A DNA stretch of 64,000 bases from Platycnemis pennipes (GCA_933228895.1 OW121847.1:127142350-127206349); one strand, 5' to 3'. Shown: positions 1 through 12,089, counted from the first letter of the stretch. The notes: generated by a model from the sequence alone, not told the origin. Numbers and translations: made by a program.

Positions 1-1277
1 TGAACCATTCTTGGTGGGTTGGGTCTTAAAAGGAGGTGAGCATAAGAACATCGTTTTGGTGGTGGGTTTTGCGTTGTGGGAGAGGCACGCCGCCATCAGT
101 AGAGAAGGGGGATGTTTGGGTGCGTGTTTGTGTGCGTGCGTGTGTGTGTGTGTGAGTATGCATGTGATCGAGCGTATAAGGAGATGTAAGCGGGCCATAA
201 ACATGCCCCGTATACAGCGCCACGGCCGATCTGCGGAGCGATGGGGTGAGAATTGTTGCTATGTACGACCGGGATCGGAATAAGAAGGAAGGCGACAAAA
301 ATCGAGGGAGGAGGATTTGCTGCGTCCTCTTTCTTCGTATCTTTATCTCTTTTATTACTTTATTTTTATGGGTTCTCTTCGAAAGGTATATCATAAGAGG
401 AAACAGCCTTCGCCGTATTCTACCCACGATTTTCTCAGGCGAACAATATGCTTCCATCCTGCATTCCTCAGTTCATAATAGCTACTCAAGTAAGAGTTAG
501 CAGAAAATTGTCAATAAATGATGAAATTATTCTGAAGTTTGGTGAGATTAAAACTAATGTCTTATCATCTACAAGGCATGTGAAAATTGGAATTTTAAAA
601 TGTTTGAGTACACTTCCACGGATAGTACAATATTTGGAAATGTATGTGCAAATTTATGAGAAATAGGCCACTAGAAAATAATAACCGTGTTTATCAGAGC
701 AGTGAAGCACTGATTCCTACAAACCTGTATTATATGTTTGACATTTTCGTTTCACTTTAGAAATAATAACCCATTTTTCGTGTTTCTTCATCATCATAAC
801 GCTTACATGAGTGAAAGGAATCCTTCATTGTATAGTGATAGTCATTGTCTTTTCAAACTCTGTAAATTTTCTTTTAAAATCACTCTATTTCCATGCCTGT
901 TTATTTCTGTTTTATATTATTATAGCTAAGGAGCATAAAAATATACTAGATACAGGTAGTTTATTATAAGGATTTCACCTCAACATATGACAACCCTTAA
1001 TGTTACTGAGAAAGTATCCTATGACAATAATGGTTTCATGAAAACTCAGGTGAAACATAAAGTAAAACGCTTAAGTAGATAAATTATGGCAAAAGGTAAA
1101 CCATCAACGCAACTTTAGGTGTTCACGGTAAATACAAATCTAGAAAATTATGAGTGATATAAGGAGAGGCTGATTGACTGTCGGCCCCTTCGTTCACATC
1201 ATTCAGTCATTTCTTATGCTTAACGGGCAAGGGTATAGAAGAGGTATTTGCCGATTCGGATTGCTCCGATATCTTAC
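1..1277 (-). other. pb: pb intron following the hexapeptide exon, partial
   Basis: Starts at the donor GTAAGAT (minus strand, GT at 1277-1276) and runs off the left edge. AT-rich beyond about 450. I searched for the codons of WFQNRR and of the RRLRTAYT start of the homeodomain on the minus strand and saw neither, so the acceptor and homeobox lie outside. Open frames in 26-457 are not conserved-looking. Confidence 0.75.
120..165. repeat. TG/CG dinucleotide microsatellite
   Basis: Imperfect (TG)n interrupted by CG steps, with the pure run near 140-152. It lies within the pb intron. No function is implied. Confidence 0.9.
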
Positions 1278-1947
1278 CTTGTTGGCTGCTCTTTCTGGTC
1301 GTCTTCTTCTCCTTCATCCACGGGTATTCTGGAACGTTGACTCCCGGGGGCGGGGGCGCTCCAACCCCGGGGGGGCCCACACCCATGACCCCAACACCCA
1401 CTCCACCGCCCCCTGGTCCTCCAACACCCACCACACCGCCGCTGCCGTCGTGGTGACCCATGCTCCTCGCCACGGCCTCCAGCCCCGGGAAGCTCCTCGG
1501 AGGACCCCCCTGCATGGACATGGGCACTTGGGAATGGGGGTGAGGTGGCGTGGGGCTTGGCCTGTGGCCCCTCATGGGACCCCCGCCCTCCTGGCCCATG
1601 TGCGGGGGCGTGGGCAGTGCCGTCATGAAGTCCGCCATGACGGGCGGCTGCCCGTTGATGAAGCCCGAATCGCAGGCCACCGCGCCGCCGCCCTCCATGT
1701 GGCCCGGAAGCCAGCAGGGGGCGTTGACGGCCGCCGCCCCCGCCGTCGCAGCCACCGCCGCCGCCACGGCTCCGCCGCCGCCGCTCTGGGCCCCCTCCGT
1801 CCCCGGTTCGCCGGCGCCCTCGCCCCCTCCGCACTGGGCCTCCTCGCTGCCGCCGCCCGCCGGTCCGTCCGTCCGTCCGCCCTCCTCGCGACCACCGCCG
1901 ACGGTTCTCCCCGTCTGCTGCTGCTCGCACTGCTGCTTACCTCGCAT
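1278..1947 (-). CDS. pb: proboscipedia (Hox2), first coding exon, partial
   Basis: N-terminal part of the Hox2-class homeodomain transcription factor that patterns maxillary/labial appendages in insects (family knowledge). Seen: taking the ATG at 1947, residues 92-98 read CDSGFIN and about 105-112 ADFMTALP, a motif characteristic of insect pb. Residues 208-211 are the hexapeptide YPWM (bases 1315-1326), which contacts Extradenticle/Pbx, followed by KEKKTTRKSSQQ as in other pb proteins. The middle (about 165-202) is a Gly/Val/Pro-rich linker. The frame closes at a donor CAACAAG|GTAAGAT, with GT at 1277-1276 after the first base of a codon. This agrees with the pb/Hox2 intron that separates hexapeptide from homeodomain. 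An alternative start is the ATG at 1698, just before the conserved motif; residues 1-83 are low-complexity. The frame is open upstream to a stop near 2011. The homeodomain is not in the window. Confidence 0.9.
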
Positions 1948-2240
1948 GTGGACCACGTCCACCTGTTGGGTCTGCAGCGGCGGTGGCGGACGGTGCCGCT
2001 TCCGGAGCGGTCATCTCTGCTTCGCCTTCTTCCTCCTCGGCGCGGAGGGTTGGGGGAAGGATTCGAGGGTGCGGATGAGGGTTCGCAGGAGTGCCTCCAG
2101 CCCAGAGGTCGCAGCTGGCTGAAGGGGTGAAGGCGGGGCGGTACGGGTCGCCCTCTCCCATCACGCCCTCACCCCCTCTCGCCCCCCGGGCACTAGACGT
2201 CTAGTTCGAGCCTCACTATGTCAACTCCAAATGCAATATA
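1948..2240. promoter_or_regulatory. GC-rich 5' flank of pb exon, possible 5'UTR or promoter
   Basis: The GC-rich composition of the exon continues upstream to about 2190, then drops sharply. The pb frame meets a TGA near 2011, so this stretch is 5'UTR, promoter or an upstream intron end. A CTGCAG trinucleotide context near 1972-1977 could act as an acceptor, so an upstream non-coding exon is possible. No TATA box is obvious. Confidence 0.4.
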
Positions 2241-2690
2241 CTCTATACTCTTATCTAGTTTCACACGAGCTGAAAACGCCTCTTTGAAAAAGTTCCTCTC
2301 TTTTGAAGGATCTCCGTCCTCTCATCAAAACCACTGTAAAGATGTAGTAGAGGACTCGTCAGCATAAAACATCCCTAGCTAACGATTACCATGCCAATCG
2401 ATCCTTTAGTTTGATATCTAGGCACTGTCTAGGGCCTTCTCGTGAAGGCAGGTTCACTTTTTCAGCTGTGGACGCACATACGCAAGCACTGCACTGTTTC
2501 GTGTGGATATGCAACGTTGCACCCTTCTCGATCAATTTCCTAGCGTTGGGGTATCGCAGACAGTCGTCTGTCGTGCTTGACCTAATTGAATAACACGGGG
2601 TATCACTGTCACTCCTCCGCGCTCGTAAAACCGCGGCGGTCTCCTCCCTTCTTGACAGGTGGCGATTGCACTGGATCTCCGTTGCCGCCT
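2241..2690. other. no recognisable feature
   Basis: Mixed-composition DNA just upstream of pb. I see no gene, repeat or RNA. Confidence 0.6.
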
Positions 2691-3480
2691 CTTACCGATG
2701 ACGCAGGCAGCGACTGACGAGGGCAGAGCGCCGAGTATAGGAGCCTTCGTACCGTCCACGATGCCGCGAGAGAGCAGCCAAGGGCGGGAGGGAGCAAGGG
2801 GGGCGGGGTGTTGTAGGAAGCGGGGAGAGAGGAGGACGGGGGGGATGGGACTTGGTGGGCGTGGTAGGCGGAGGAGGGCCGCTTACGGGGGAGGGGTATG
2901 GAGTGAGGTGGGGTATGCGTGCGTGGAGTCGTTCGTGGGGGGCAGTGGCCTCGAAAGGAGGATCGGAGTAGGTGAGGTGAGGTTGAGAGGAGTGGGGTGG
3001 CGCCGGGGTTGGAGGGGGAGGGGGTTCGGAGTGGACTTGTGCCTGTGCTGAGTGTTGTTCTCTTCACGACAGTCTCCTTGTCCTTCCACCACCGAGACAG
3101 GACCCGGCGGATGCTATGGTTGCAGAGGGATATCGCCGAGGTCCACCGTCGAGATCACTCCTGCCGGCCCCGGAGAGTCTTCGCTAGCGTCGTCGCTCGG
3201 GGGAAGTTGTTCGGTGTGGAGCTTGTCCTCCGAAGGTTCATTGCATTAGTAACGGTCGCGATAGTGTTTGTAGATACTCACTGCAGTCTTTCTCTATTTC
3301 TACACATTTTTTCTCTTCCCCTGTCGTCCAGTGCAGGTTCCACCTCCCCTCCTCTTCTCTGACGCCTACACGTATGGTCTCTTCCTTCCTTCTCCCTCCC
3401 ACCGAGGTAACAAAGCACTCCCTCTTCCGTCGCTTGCCGAACAGCGGCGCCACGAGTCACGTGATAGGCATCAGCCAATG
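2691..3480. other. GC-rich island, purine-rich on + (2750-3050)
   Basis: GC-rich, with a strongly purine-biased plus strand at about 2770-3050, then more balanced. Several frames stay open only because stops are rare in this composition. Being near pb, it could hold cis-regulatory sequence, but I see no decisive motif. Confidence 0.5.
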
Positions 3481-3960
3481 ACAGCCGGACGGGTGAATTT
3501 TATTTTTTAACGCTCGCTTCTTTTTTCCCTCGTGATGTTTCCATGTATTCCCCCTCCGTCCGAATTCTTTCCATCCACTCTAACATTCAGCTGTGAATAT
3601 GTTTCTCCCTCTAAGATTATCTCCTCAATTGTCCTGCCCTTCAGTGATTGGCAACCACTGGCATTAGGATCAGGTGTTAATAAGTCCTGGTATGATTTGG
3701 CAATGCATCATTTGTAGTGAAAAATAGACGCAAAGCGATCAATTCAGTCGTTGACCCTGTTCAATTCGATCTTTGACGTTGAACGGGTAGCTTTTGCTGG
3801 AGAAAAATTGCGACCTAGCCCTGGGGTTCGAGGGGTGGTCATCAAAAGTCACTCTTAAGTTCCTCAGGCGACGTCTTCTCGCAGAGGTGAATTTTCTAAC
3901 TGCGCTAACACCCAGGAGAGGACCGAGCTCCGTGTCGGCGAGCTGAGTATGCACCTCGTG
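3481..3960. other. no recognisable feature
   Basis: Ordinary-composition spacer between two GC-rich islands. Confidence 0.6.
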
Positions 3961-5060
3961 AGAAGGATGGACTAACACGTGGGCCGCTCTCTCTCGCTCT
4001 CTTCACCGTCGGGTGGGCGGGGACTCGTCTCGGCCCCTCCTTCCACACCGCTTCCTCCTACCCTCCGCCTCGCTTACGGCCACCCCTGTTCCCGTGAAGC
4101 TCAACTCGGTCCGCCCCAAGGAAACAAGTGTGAGTCGTCCTATGTCCTTCGGTCTCCTCACGCTCGAGGAAGCACTCCTCACCCTCCCCCGCTCGCCATT
4201 ATTCTCTCTTCGCCCCTTTCCTCTGCCGCGTCTTCTGCCTCTTCAACGCCCGCCTCTTCTTACTACCCAGCAGACAAGCGGAGCCGCATGGCCCGCGACT
4301 GGAAGTCAAAGACGACGGAGAGTAGTGGTGTAGTACCCCAAGGCACTGTCTTTCGCCCCTCTTCAGTCCCTTTCTATCCTCCCCTCTCCCTGCGCAAATC
4401 CCGCCTTGTCACTCTCCGATCCACACTCCCCTTTCGCCCCCATCCCTGCCCGGCAACGCTTTCTATCCTCCTCCCCTCTCTATATCTGAATAGGCTCCAC
4501 CCCCTTCTCCGTCACGTGGCAGCTCGGCGGGGTCTTCGAGAGTGGGTGGCGTGTTTGTATGTGTGTGCGCGCATCGGTACGAGGTACAGAAAAGAACCAG
4601 AGGCGGGCTCCCCCGGTCTATCTGCTTCTCTATCCCAAGCCTATTGTCACTGGCGCTCGCAGCCCACCCTCTTCGCCTCCTTTATCTTCCCGCATCCCCT
4701 GTGGCACGACCGACAAGGACAACAATCGCCGCCTTTTTTCACTGGCAGGTCCACCCAAGTCACAATGTCTCTCTCCAGCTCTCACCCTTCCGCCTTACGC
4801 CTCCCACGCCTCCTTTCCCTTTTCTTTATCTCCTCTCTCCTTTTCTTCCTCGCTTTACATCTCTGTTGACACGATGGTTGGGAAGGGGTTTTATGCGGCG
4901 GAGAGTTGTGGCTTCATGAGACGCGGGCGAAGGCCGAAAAATGAAGACCTCTCACTTCTCAGCGTGCCTCCTCTCCCCTCTCGTGAGAGCGGTGGACTTC
5001 CCCCTCTCCTCTGCCACTCTTATTTATTTACACCCCCCGCAGCGAAATTTCTTTTGTGGA
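3961..5060. other. pyrimidine-rich GC island (+ strand)
   Basis: About 1.1 kb dominated by C and T on the plus strand (CCTC, CTCC and TCTC motifs). Three overlapping frames are open, but their Ser/Pro/Leu-rich products look like translated CT tract. It is listed as a compositional feature. Confidence 0.6.
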
Positions 5061-5640
5061 AGGTAACTCTTTGGAACGTGGAGTAGGCGATGGATGCGAG
5101 CAGTAAGAGCTCGCACGAGGCACCCTCCCGCTGTGCGAAGACAAACTGCTTAATACTTGTCGAATCGGCTTCCTGAACACGTGCCTACTGTCCGTGATCA
5201 ATTTATTATGGCGTCTCGGCCGGATTTTCCTTGAGGAAGGATGAGGATCGGAGACCTTAACTTGTGTTGATTTTGGAGTTGTTCCAGCCTCAAGAGGCTA
5301 CTCCTTTTCGTGCGATAGTAGGAACACTTGCTTAAGTCTTCTGCCCGAATTACTTCGAGCAGCGTCGAGAAAGTTTTTAAACTATCTCGATTTCGTCTTC
5401 CGTGCGATTAATTGAAATCATGAAACGTGCCTAAGTTTTCCCTCCTCAAGATTATTGTTTGTTTAGCTTTCCGTTTTTACAATATATTTCAAAATTTTGG
5501 GGCACGAATACATGGACTGCATAAGGATAAGGATCGTAAGTTAAGTAGTTACGAGTAATTAGATCGTAAGTTACCTTTAGTTTATCTCTTCAAACCTATC
5601 CATTGAGCATGAACTTGATCAACATCGCATCTGTTCCCTT
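5061..5640. other. no gene; short direct repeat
   Basis: AT-rich. GATCGTAAGTTA occurs twice, near 5532 and 5564, within a short repetitive patch. Nothing else is recognised. Confidence 0.6.
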
Positions 5641-6340
5641 CGAGGTTTTGCCACCCTCCTTAGGTATGTACCTTCCCGCCGCTTCTCAACCCGTAAGTGT
5701 CCAGCATAGTAAAGGAGGCGGGCTCGTAATGTTTGCTTACTCCTCCAGCACACCCTTGCCAGGACCAAGGGTCGACGGAATTTCCCCGTCCACTCCCCTC
5801 ACCCCCTCCCCTTAGCACTTCATAATAACCCGGCTTCCTTCTCCGTCGTGGCCCTTGCCGCTCTCCTGGCTACGATGCCGATGAAAGAGGCAAAGATGAG
5901 CGACGGTGCCGCTCTCTGGCGGCTCCCTTACCAACCTCTTCCTCTCCTACGCTTGGGTTTCAGTTAAAAGAGGCCAAGGGGTGGGGACGAGGGTTATTAT
6001 GGCTCCGGGGGTGGGAACGGGAAGCGGGGGTTTGAATGTGGACCACCCCGTGCATCTGGAAAGGAGACCCTCCTCGGCAGGCCGCGGGGGAGAAGTTCGG
6101 CGATGTCGGAGCGGCACTAAGGGCACCAGGAGAGGAATCAAAGATGCAGTGGAATCAGGAGATGAGGGAAGGAGAGACCGCGAAGTCTCGGTCTCGAGTT
6201 GGGTCAGTGGATGGCTACCGGTGATGGTTAGTTAGCCCTCGGGATGTGAACTGGGAGAAAAGGCGGCGACATTCGAGGGTGAGGGGAAATGGGATGGTGG
6301 GGAGAGGGTCCGTGTGAGGTCTTAGCGAGGGAGGGTTCAA
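5641..6340. other. GC-rich island, mostly purine-rich on +
   Basis: Mixed GC-rich DNA becoming purine-rich from about 5970 to 6320. No conserved frame is recognised. Confidence 0.5.
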
Positions 6341-6350
6341 GTATAAAAGG
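6341..6350 (+). promoter_or_regulatory. TATA-box match
   Basis: GTATAAAAGG matches the metazoan TATA consensus and sits at the downstream edge of a GC-rich island, about 65 bp before a candidate splice acceptor. Promoter activity is inference; single TATA matches are common by chance. Confidence 0.25.
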
Positions 6351-6414
6351 GGAAAATACAATAAAAGGCACTCTCCCGTGGCGTCATAAATTCATTTTCC
6401 TCTCTTCTCAACAG

Positions 6415-6649
6415 AAAAGCCATTCTCGATAGGAGAATGGAGGACTCCTCCGTCTATCCCTCCCCGGACTCCATTCTGCTTGAATCGTGTGCGTTATGTG
6501 TATTTACTCGCGCACGTCCCAGCACGCGCCTTCTAGGAAGTGGCGGACATCGCTCCGGTGAGTCCTCCCTCCAGTCACTTCCCGGCTTAATGGCAGAGAA
6601 GCCCATATCTCCGGCACGTGGACGGATACCCGTAAACTTCGGCTTCTGA
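6415..6649 (+). CDS. candidate small exon or short reading frame, unknown
   Basis: A pyrimidine tract ending in CAACAG precedes 6415 and resembles a strong 3' splice site. An ATG at 6437 opens a 70-codon frame, beginning MEDSSVYPSPDS and ending at 6649. Within it, TCCG|GTGAGT (GT at 6558-6559) is a strong donor match, so 6415-6557 would make a 143-base exon. I do not recognise the peptide. It could be part of an upstream pb transcript on the wrong strand, an unrelated RNA, or coincidence. Confidence 0.18.
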
Positions 6650-6729
6650 TTGTTTTCGTAAACTCACGCTGACTCTCACACGCTCGTCTTACATCCCACC
6701 AGCTCATTCCTCTTCGAGAATATGGTGAT

Positions 6730-7760
6730 TCTCTTCGTAAATGAACTGGCATAGTCATTCATTATCCTCCGTGGGCACTGTGCTGCTGACTTTGCGCGTA
6801 GATACAGTGTTACTAAGGCATTCCTATTCCGAGAAAATAAAAAATGATGAAATTAATTTTGCTGTATATAAATGTGTTGTCACTCAAGCGCATCGACACC
6901 TTCATTCTGTATCTAGACGCATGCATTTATTTTCTTTTAATCAATAATTCATGGATACGGGTGAACACCAAAATAATCCGACCTGGTCTTTTAAGTAATA
7001 TTTCCTATGACTATAGTCTTAGAGCTCCCGCATTAATTCTATGTCCTAGCTCATCTTGTTAATTCCCTCAGCACGTTCAACAGCCAATTTCCAATGTGTT
7101 AACGAAGTTATTAAGAATTTATCTATTACCTGATTGCTATCATATCAGGAAACTCAAACGGAGCAATTTACAATGTGCCACCCCGTGACGTAGTCTCTCA
7201 TAGCCTTTTTAAAATTAAGTCCCATAAAGATAAAGCTTTCATACAGCAAACTCTTCGTCTAAAATATAATGCTTTTTAAAATTTTATTGGTTTATTTACA
7301 TAGAAGCTAATTTAAAAACTTATAACGTTCAAGGTTGATATGATTGGTAAAGAAATATGACTATTCCCTTAGTTCCGCGAATTAACAATTACCTTATTAT
7401 TACAATTATTAATTTAGTGTGAATAAATGACTTCAGGTATTCCCTGACAAAAATAGCCTTAAGATTCATTTTAGAATAAGCCTGATTTGTGGTTTCTTCG
7501 TCCCCTAAGTCTACCGGGGTTGCTCTTTTCGATCTCTTTTCTCGTCTCATTCTTTAGATCCTGTAGTATCCGCGATTATAATTTTTCCGCTCCATGTGCT
7601 CCACCAGGATCCCAATCAACCTGCGTCCATTACATTTGTATTCGTTCCCATTGAAAGCTCTCCCCAACGGCATCACCTCAACCCACCACACTTCCAACTT
7701 GCTTCCCCGCGTGTTGGAAGTACTCATATTCCGAATCCTCATCTTCCGATTCCTTCTCCC
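6730..7760. other. AT-rich, no recognisable feature
   Basis: AT-rich spacer. No gene, repeat or RNA is recognised. Confidence 0.6.
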
Positions 7761-7769
7761 TTCGATGAT

Positions 7770-8560
7770 CTTAACGCCCTCATAAATTTGATCCTTGCAC
7801 CCCCAGTCCGAGAGACCCGTACCCTGGCCGCCTCCCCGTCCTTCCCTTGCCCTGCCCCTCTCGTTTGCCCACCCCGCTCACTCTACCTCCTTCCCTCTCC
7901 ATGCTTTACCTCATTCCCTTTCAATGCTTACCTCCTCCTCACTCTCAATCTCCGACTCATCCCCCTCCGACCCGCCCTCCCCCCTGAGCGACCCCAGGCC
8001 CGGCGACCCCACACTCATCCCCCGCTCCGCGTTTAATGACATCAAACAAATCATGGCCAATGAAGGAGAAGGATGAGGCTCCGAGGAGGTGGAATGAGGC
8101 GACTACTCGCAGGGAGCGGGGGAGGGATGAGGTGAGGGCGGATTGCGTGGGTGTGGTGGGGTAGGAGCGTACGCGATTTGCGAGGAGAGGACGGCATTGG
8201 GAAAGGGGGACGGTGGGAGAATGCTTGGTCGGTCCATTCCTCTTATCCCCCCCCTCTCCCCCAATGCTCCTTTTTTTTTACCTCTGCTTCTTTCTTCCCG
8301 CTCGGTTTTTTTAGTAAGTGTTCACGGGGAGGTGGAATGGGGCGTGGGTGCGTGGTTTGGTTTGTCTTCTCAAGGAGTCATTTAAAAAATGGGAGGACAC
8401 GGTTTGGGTTGGGTTTGTGGAAGCTGTGGGCGGTAGGAGGGAGATGGAGCGTAATGCTGAAGGGATGAAGGGGAGGTCGCGAAAGAGTGGGAGAGGGGGA
8501 AGAGGATGGATACTGAGAGAGAGGGTAGGATCTGTTCTCTCCTGAGAAGGACGCGGAAAG
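7770..8560. other. bipartite GC island: pyrimidine block then purine block
   Basis: Plus strand is pyrimidine-rich at 7770-8030, then switches to strongly purine-rich at 8065-8540, with a short CT/T patch at 8240-8310. Long frames in both halves are compositional. Confidence 0.55.
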
Positions 8561-11060
8561 AAAGAGAAATGATGAGTTTACACAAAGACTTCGCTTGAGT
8601 ACCGCGGCTAACCGTCCATGAAGTTGGGCGTTGTTTGCTTCGTCTGTCGCTGCAGAATGGTGCCTTTAAACGCATTATAATATTTTCAAAATTGGGGAAA
8701 TGCACTCCAAATTATTTGAACACGGATCTATTAGCTGTATGCAGTTCTGTGGTTGTAGTTTTCTCAAAAACCTTGCTTATTTACACTCGTTTCCTTCAAA
8801 TATTCAATGGCCTACGGCTATGGTTTGTCCAGAAAAATGTTGGAAAGAAATGCATCCCGTTGGCTAAACAAAATAATCAAATTCAATCACTGTTAAATGT
8901 TTCCTTGATAGACTATCAAGAGCAGTACATTAGTGATTCCATCCCTTCATGTCCCTATACCCTCAGCATTAATTTAAATACATTGCAATTTTCTTTGATT
9001 AGCACTGCGGAAAATCGTTTTGAAATTCTATTATTCATGGCTTGTGGACTAAATGTATTTCCAGCCACTGACATTCAAAGTTTCAGTGAAAAACCACCTT
9101 GTTGCATGTCCCTTGTGGAATGCGCTATTCCCTCGTTCACGAATTAATGCGATGTATAGCAACTGCATACATCTAAAGGATCGAAATCCCCAAATTAATT
9201 TTTTTACTGTTAAACTGCGTGTCAGTCCGATGAGGATGCAGAATTAAAACTACTCCAACTATCATTGATTCAGAGGATTACCATGGATAACAAATATTTA
9301 TCCTCGTCTTACTCTCATTTCTCTCAATGGGTAAAGGTAATAAAGATATCTTAAAGACTGACTCCTATAATTGTAAATAAGGGGTCAATGCCATTTAGAT
9401 GAATTATTCAGTTGTTTGAAGCCAAGGAAATTTGTTTTTTTGGACTAAAAAACGATAGTGTGAGCATTGAGCGGTGAAATTATCATCAATGATTTTTTTC
9501 TCAATTTATCTTAATATCAAAAGATTGCTCCTACGGGGTAGTATGTATTGTTTTCAATTTAATTTAACGGATAGACGCAATGAACAAATTCAATGACAGT
9601 TGTAAGTCCTGATTTCTCCTCCGTAATCAGGTTTAGGAACGTTGGTTGAACGTTATTAGCCCACTTAGCTAAGTATTGCATGTATTTAATGGCATTATTC
9701 AATGTGATTCATTTGCTTTGCTTGCTTTGCATTTGCTTTTATTATTACAGACAAGCCTCAGACACAGGCAAGCTGTTTGAATTATGCATGCTGTTAGCTA
9801 TTGATCATTATTAAGAACAAGGATTGTACTAACATTCAATTAGTGCATTCAGGATGCTCTCCCTTTATTACTAATGAAACATTTTTGTAAAAGCAACTTT
9901 TTGATTCTAAATGCTCCTTATAGATCGTAAAAAAGAACCTCATATTTACAAAGAATGATTTTAAAAATTGATACATACATTTACAGGTAACAATCCTTTA
10001 TATAAATTTTTTCATCAAATAATAGAACAAATTTCACACCAATATAAATTGATTTTGGTTTCCGAGAAGGAATGCCTTAGAGTTAGAAGGTCCATGAATT
10101 TATCACGCAGGCAGTTAATACTGCATTCATGAAACTATGCTTTAAAATGTATCATGAAGGAAATGTTTTTTTAGTAAAATCACATTTTTATATAATTTTG
10201 GTAAACACTTTACTTGAGAAGAGAGTGAAAATAATTCAAGTAGCATTTTTTTAGGGACATTTATACTAAAAAAAAGGGGTGCCCTACCACCTTAGTTTAA
10301 CATTGTGCTGGATGCTGTATACACATTATTATAAAAATGTACAATGGAATTATGGGACACCGTATTTTTGTGTTTTGCGATGACCTTACATCGTTGATTG
10401 TGCCCTTATATAAAATAGTCTCCCTGAAGGCTTGGAAACCTAGCTTGATATACAACTCTTTGATCAATGTTTTTTACTTTATGGCTCAATTCCATGTTAA
10501 ACTTCTTCATCGGTGTAATTTGGTGCAGGAATATTACTCCGGCATTAAAAATATATTAATTCCTGTTTCCTCTCTTGCAGATAGCTACACACTGGTGATT
10601 TCTGGAGTGGTGAGTTATATTTATTCATATTTCCCTTCTCATTTCAATTATTGTCTAACTCTCTTAAGAAGCAAGACGACATTTGAGACGAGTTATCAGA
10701 TCTAGGCAAACTCGGGTTTCCTGTACTAAGTTGACGAACTCGCGACTCACGTGTATGTGAACTCTTGGGAAGTTGAGCAAGTTTCAAAAGGTCCTAAAAT
10801 TCACAAATTTCTTATCCCAGCTTTGCAGTCTCCCGCGCGCATAATTTCGTTTCCCGACAGTCACCTTCGCGCTAAACACTGAAAGCTCGCCCGCAGCAAA
10901 CACTTTTTTTTCAAAAATCCATGAATCCGGGCGAGCGCCGGGAATTCTCCGTCGGCATCGGGAGGGGAATAGGTAACATCTCCTTCCCTCTTAAGAAGGA
11001 ACTGATTGAATTTCCCTCTTGAATAAGGAGTCGAAATGGAGGATCGGAATAAAAAGCCTC
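8561..11060. other. AT-rich intergenic DNA
   Basis: About 2.5 kb of AT-rich sequence. A 170-codon frame (8635-9147) exists but uses a TTG start and shows no recognisable motif. No transposon signature is seen. Confidence 0.55.
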
Positions 11061-11069
11061 CCGAGAAAA

Positions 11070-11720
11070 GAGTCTGAAAGGAGCGGGTGGCGTGGCTGTG
11101 GCGCGTAGTAAATTTGAATCGATGTGGGTGGGAGGGGAAGTGGGGGCGCGGAGAGGGACGAGTGGGGTGGGTAACGGACCAAGGGATGGGGAGGGAGAGA
11201 GAGAGAGGAATGGATTGGAGGACTTTGACATATCGCCTCGTGCATATTTTAATCTCGGTAGCTCTCGCAGCTGTGGATTTTATGACGGCAACTGGATTTC
11301 AAAAGGGGTGTGCATGTCTCGGGGAAAGGGGAGTGATTTCGGGGTGGTTCGGGGATAGTGGTGGGGGGGGGGGGGAGGAAGTGAGGACGGTGTGGCGTTG
11401 AGGATGGGGTGTGTTGAGAGAGAAGGAAAAAGAGGAAGTGGGAGTGATTGGGACTGAGCTGAGCGAGGGGACGTCTTGTGTGTTCGTATGCGTGCGCGTC
11501 GTGGGAGACAAAGGGGGAGGGTTATCCACAGCGCAGGATGAATGCGTCGAATATTCTTCCCGAATGAAGGAGAGTTCGAGACCCCTCCCCGTTTCCTCCC
11601 CCTTCCCCCCCCCCCCCCCCCCCTCCGCCTCAAAGTCCTCTCCTAACCTCTTCGAACCGCCCACGCTGCGTCACGCCATAGCGGAACGAAAGAAACCCTT
11701 CCACCGGACTCCAATACCAC
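11070..11720. other. GC island with G13 and C19 homopolymers
   Basis: Purine-rich plus strand at 11080-11560, including a GA repeat at 11191-11208 and a run of 13 G at 11363-11375. It switches to pyrimidine-rich, with a run of 19 C at 11605-11623. Confidence 0.7.
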
Positions 11721-11816
11721 CGCGGCGGAACAAAATTGCACCGTTATATATTCGGGAATTATCTTCCCCACATCGTGAACGACCCCGATTTTCTTCGGCC
11801 AAAATATATTCTGCAG

Positions 11817-12086
11817 ATGGCATCTAACGAAAAGGGAGTGGTGAGATCAAGCACTTCACTGGGAAATAACCCTCTTTACTTATCAAAAATCAGGGATCAA
11901 ATTGGGGCAATTAAGTGCTCGCAAATGTCTTCGAGAGAACTAGCTGCCTTAGAAATATCAATAGCTGTTGATCAAATTGCCATTTGGTTACGCGCCGGTC
12001 TGGTGCCCTCAAGGTCTCGTAAGTTGTCCGCATCTGGCATGGATGTCGTGTATTTCTGGGAATTATTGCCTAAGGTGATGCGATAA
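11817..12086 (+). CDS. hypothetical 89-residue reading frame
   Basis: An ATG at 11817 begins MASNEKGVVRSSTSLGNN and the frame ends at a stop at 12084-12086. The frame is also open upstream to 11736. Unlike the island frames, its composition is balanced, with a hydrophobic-amphipathic stretch (SRELAALEISIAVDQIAIWL). I recognise no family. It could be a decayed element or chance. Confidence 0.18.
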   Translation: MASNEKGVVRSSTSLGNNPLYLSKIRDQIGAIKCSQMSSRELAALEISIAVDQIAIWLRAGLVPSRSRKLSASGMDVVYFWELLPKVMR

Positions 12087-12089
12087 TAG

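Noticed and set aside
26..457. 143-codon minus-strand frame in the pb intron
   Set aside because: Runs through a TG microsatellite as His/Thr repeats and shows no homeodomain or other motif.
1174..2130. 318-codon plus-strand frame opposite the pb exon
   Set aside because: Antisense shadow of the pb coding exon, Arg/His/Pro-rich; the minus strand carries the conserved Hox motif.
8635..9147. 170-codon frame in AT-rich DNA
   Set aside because: Non-ATG start, no motif, and surroundings look like non-coding spacer; probably chance, though unusually long for this composition.
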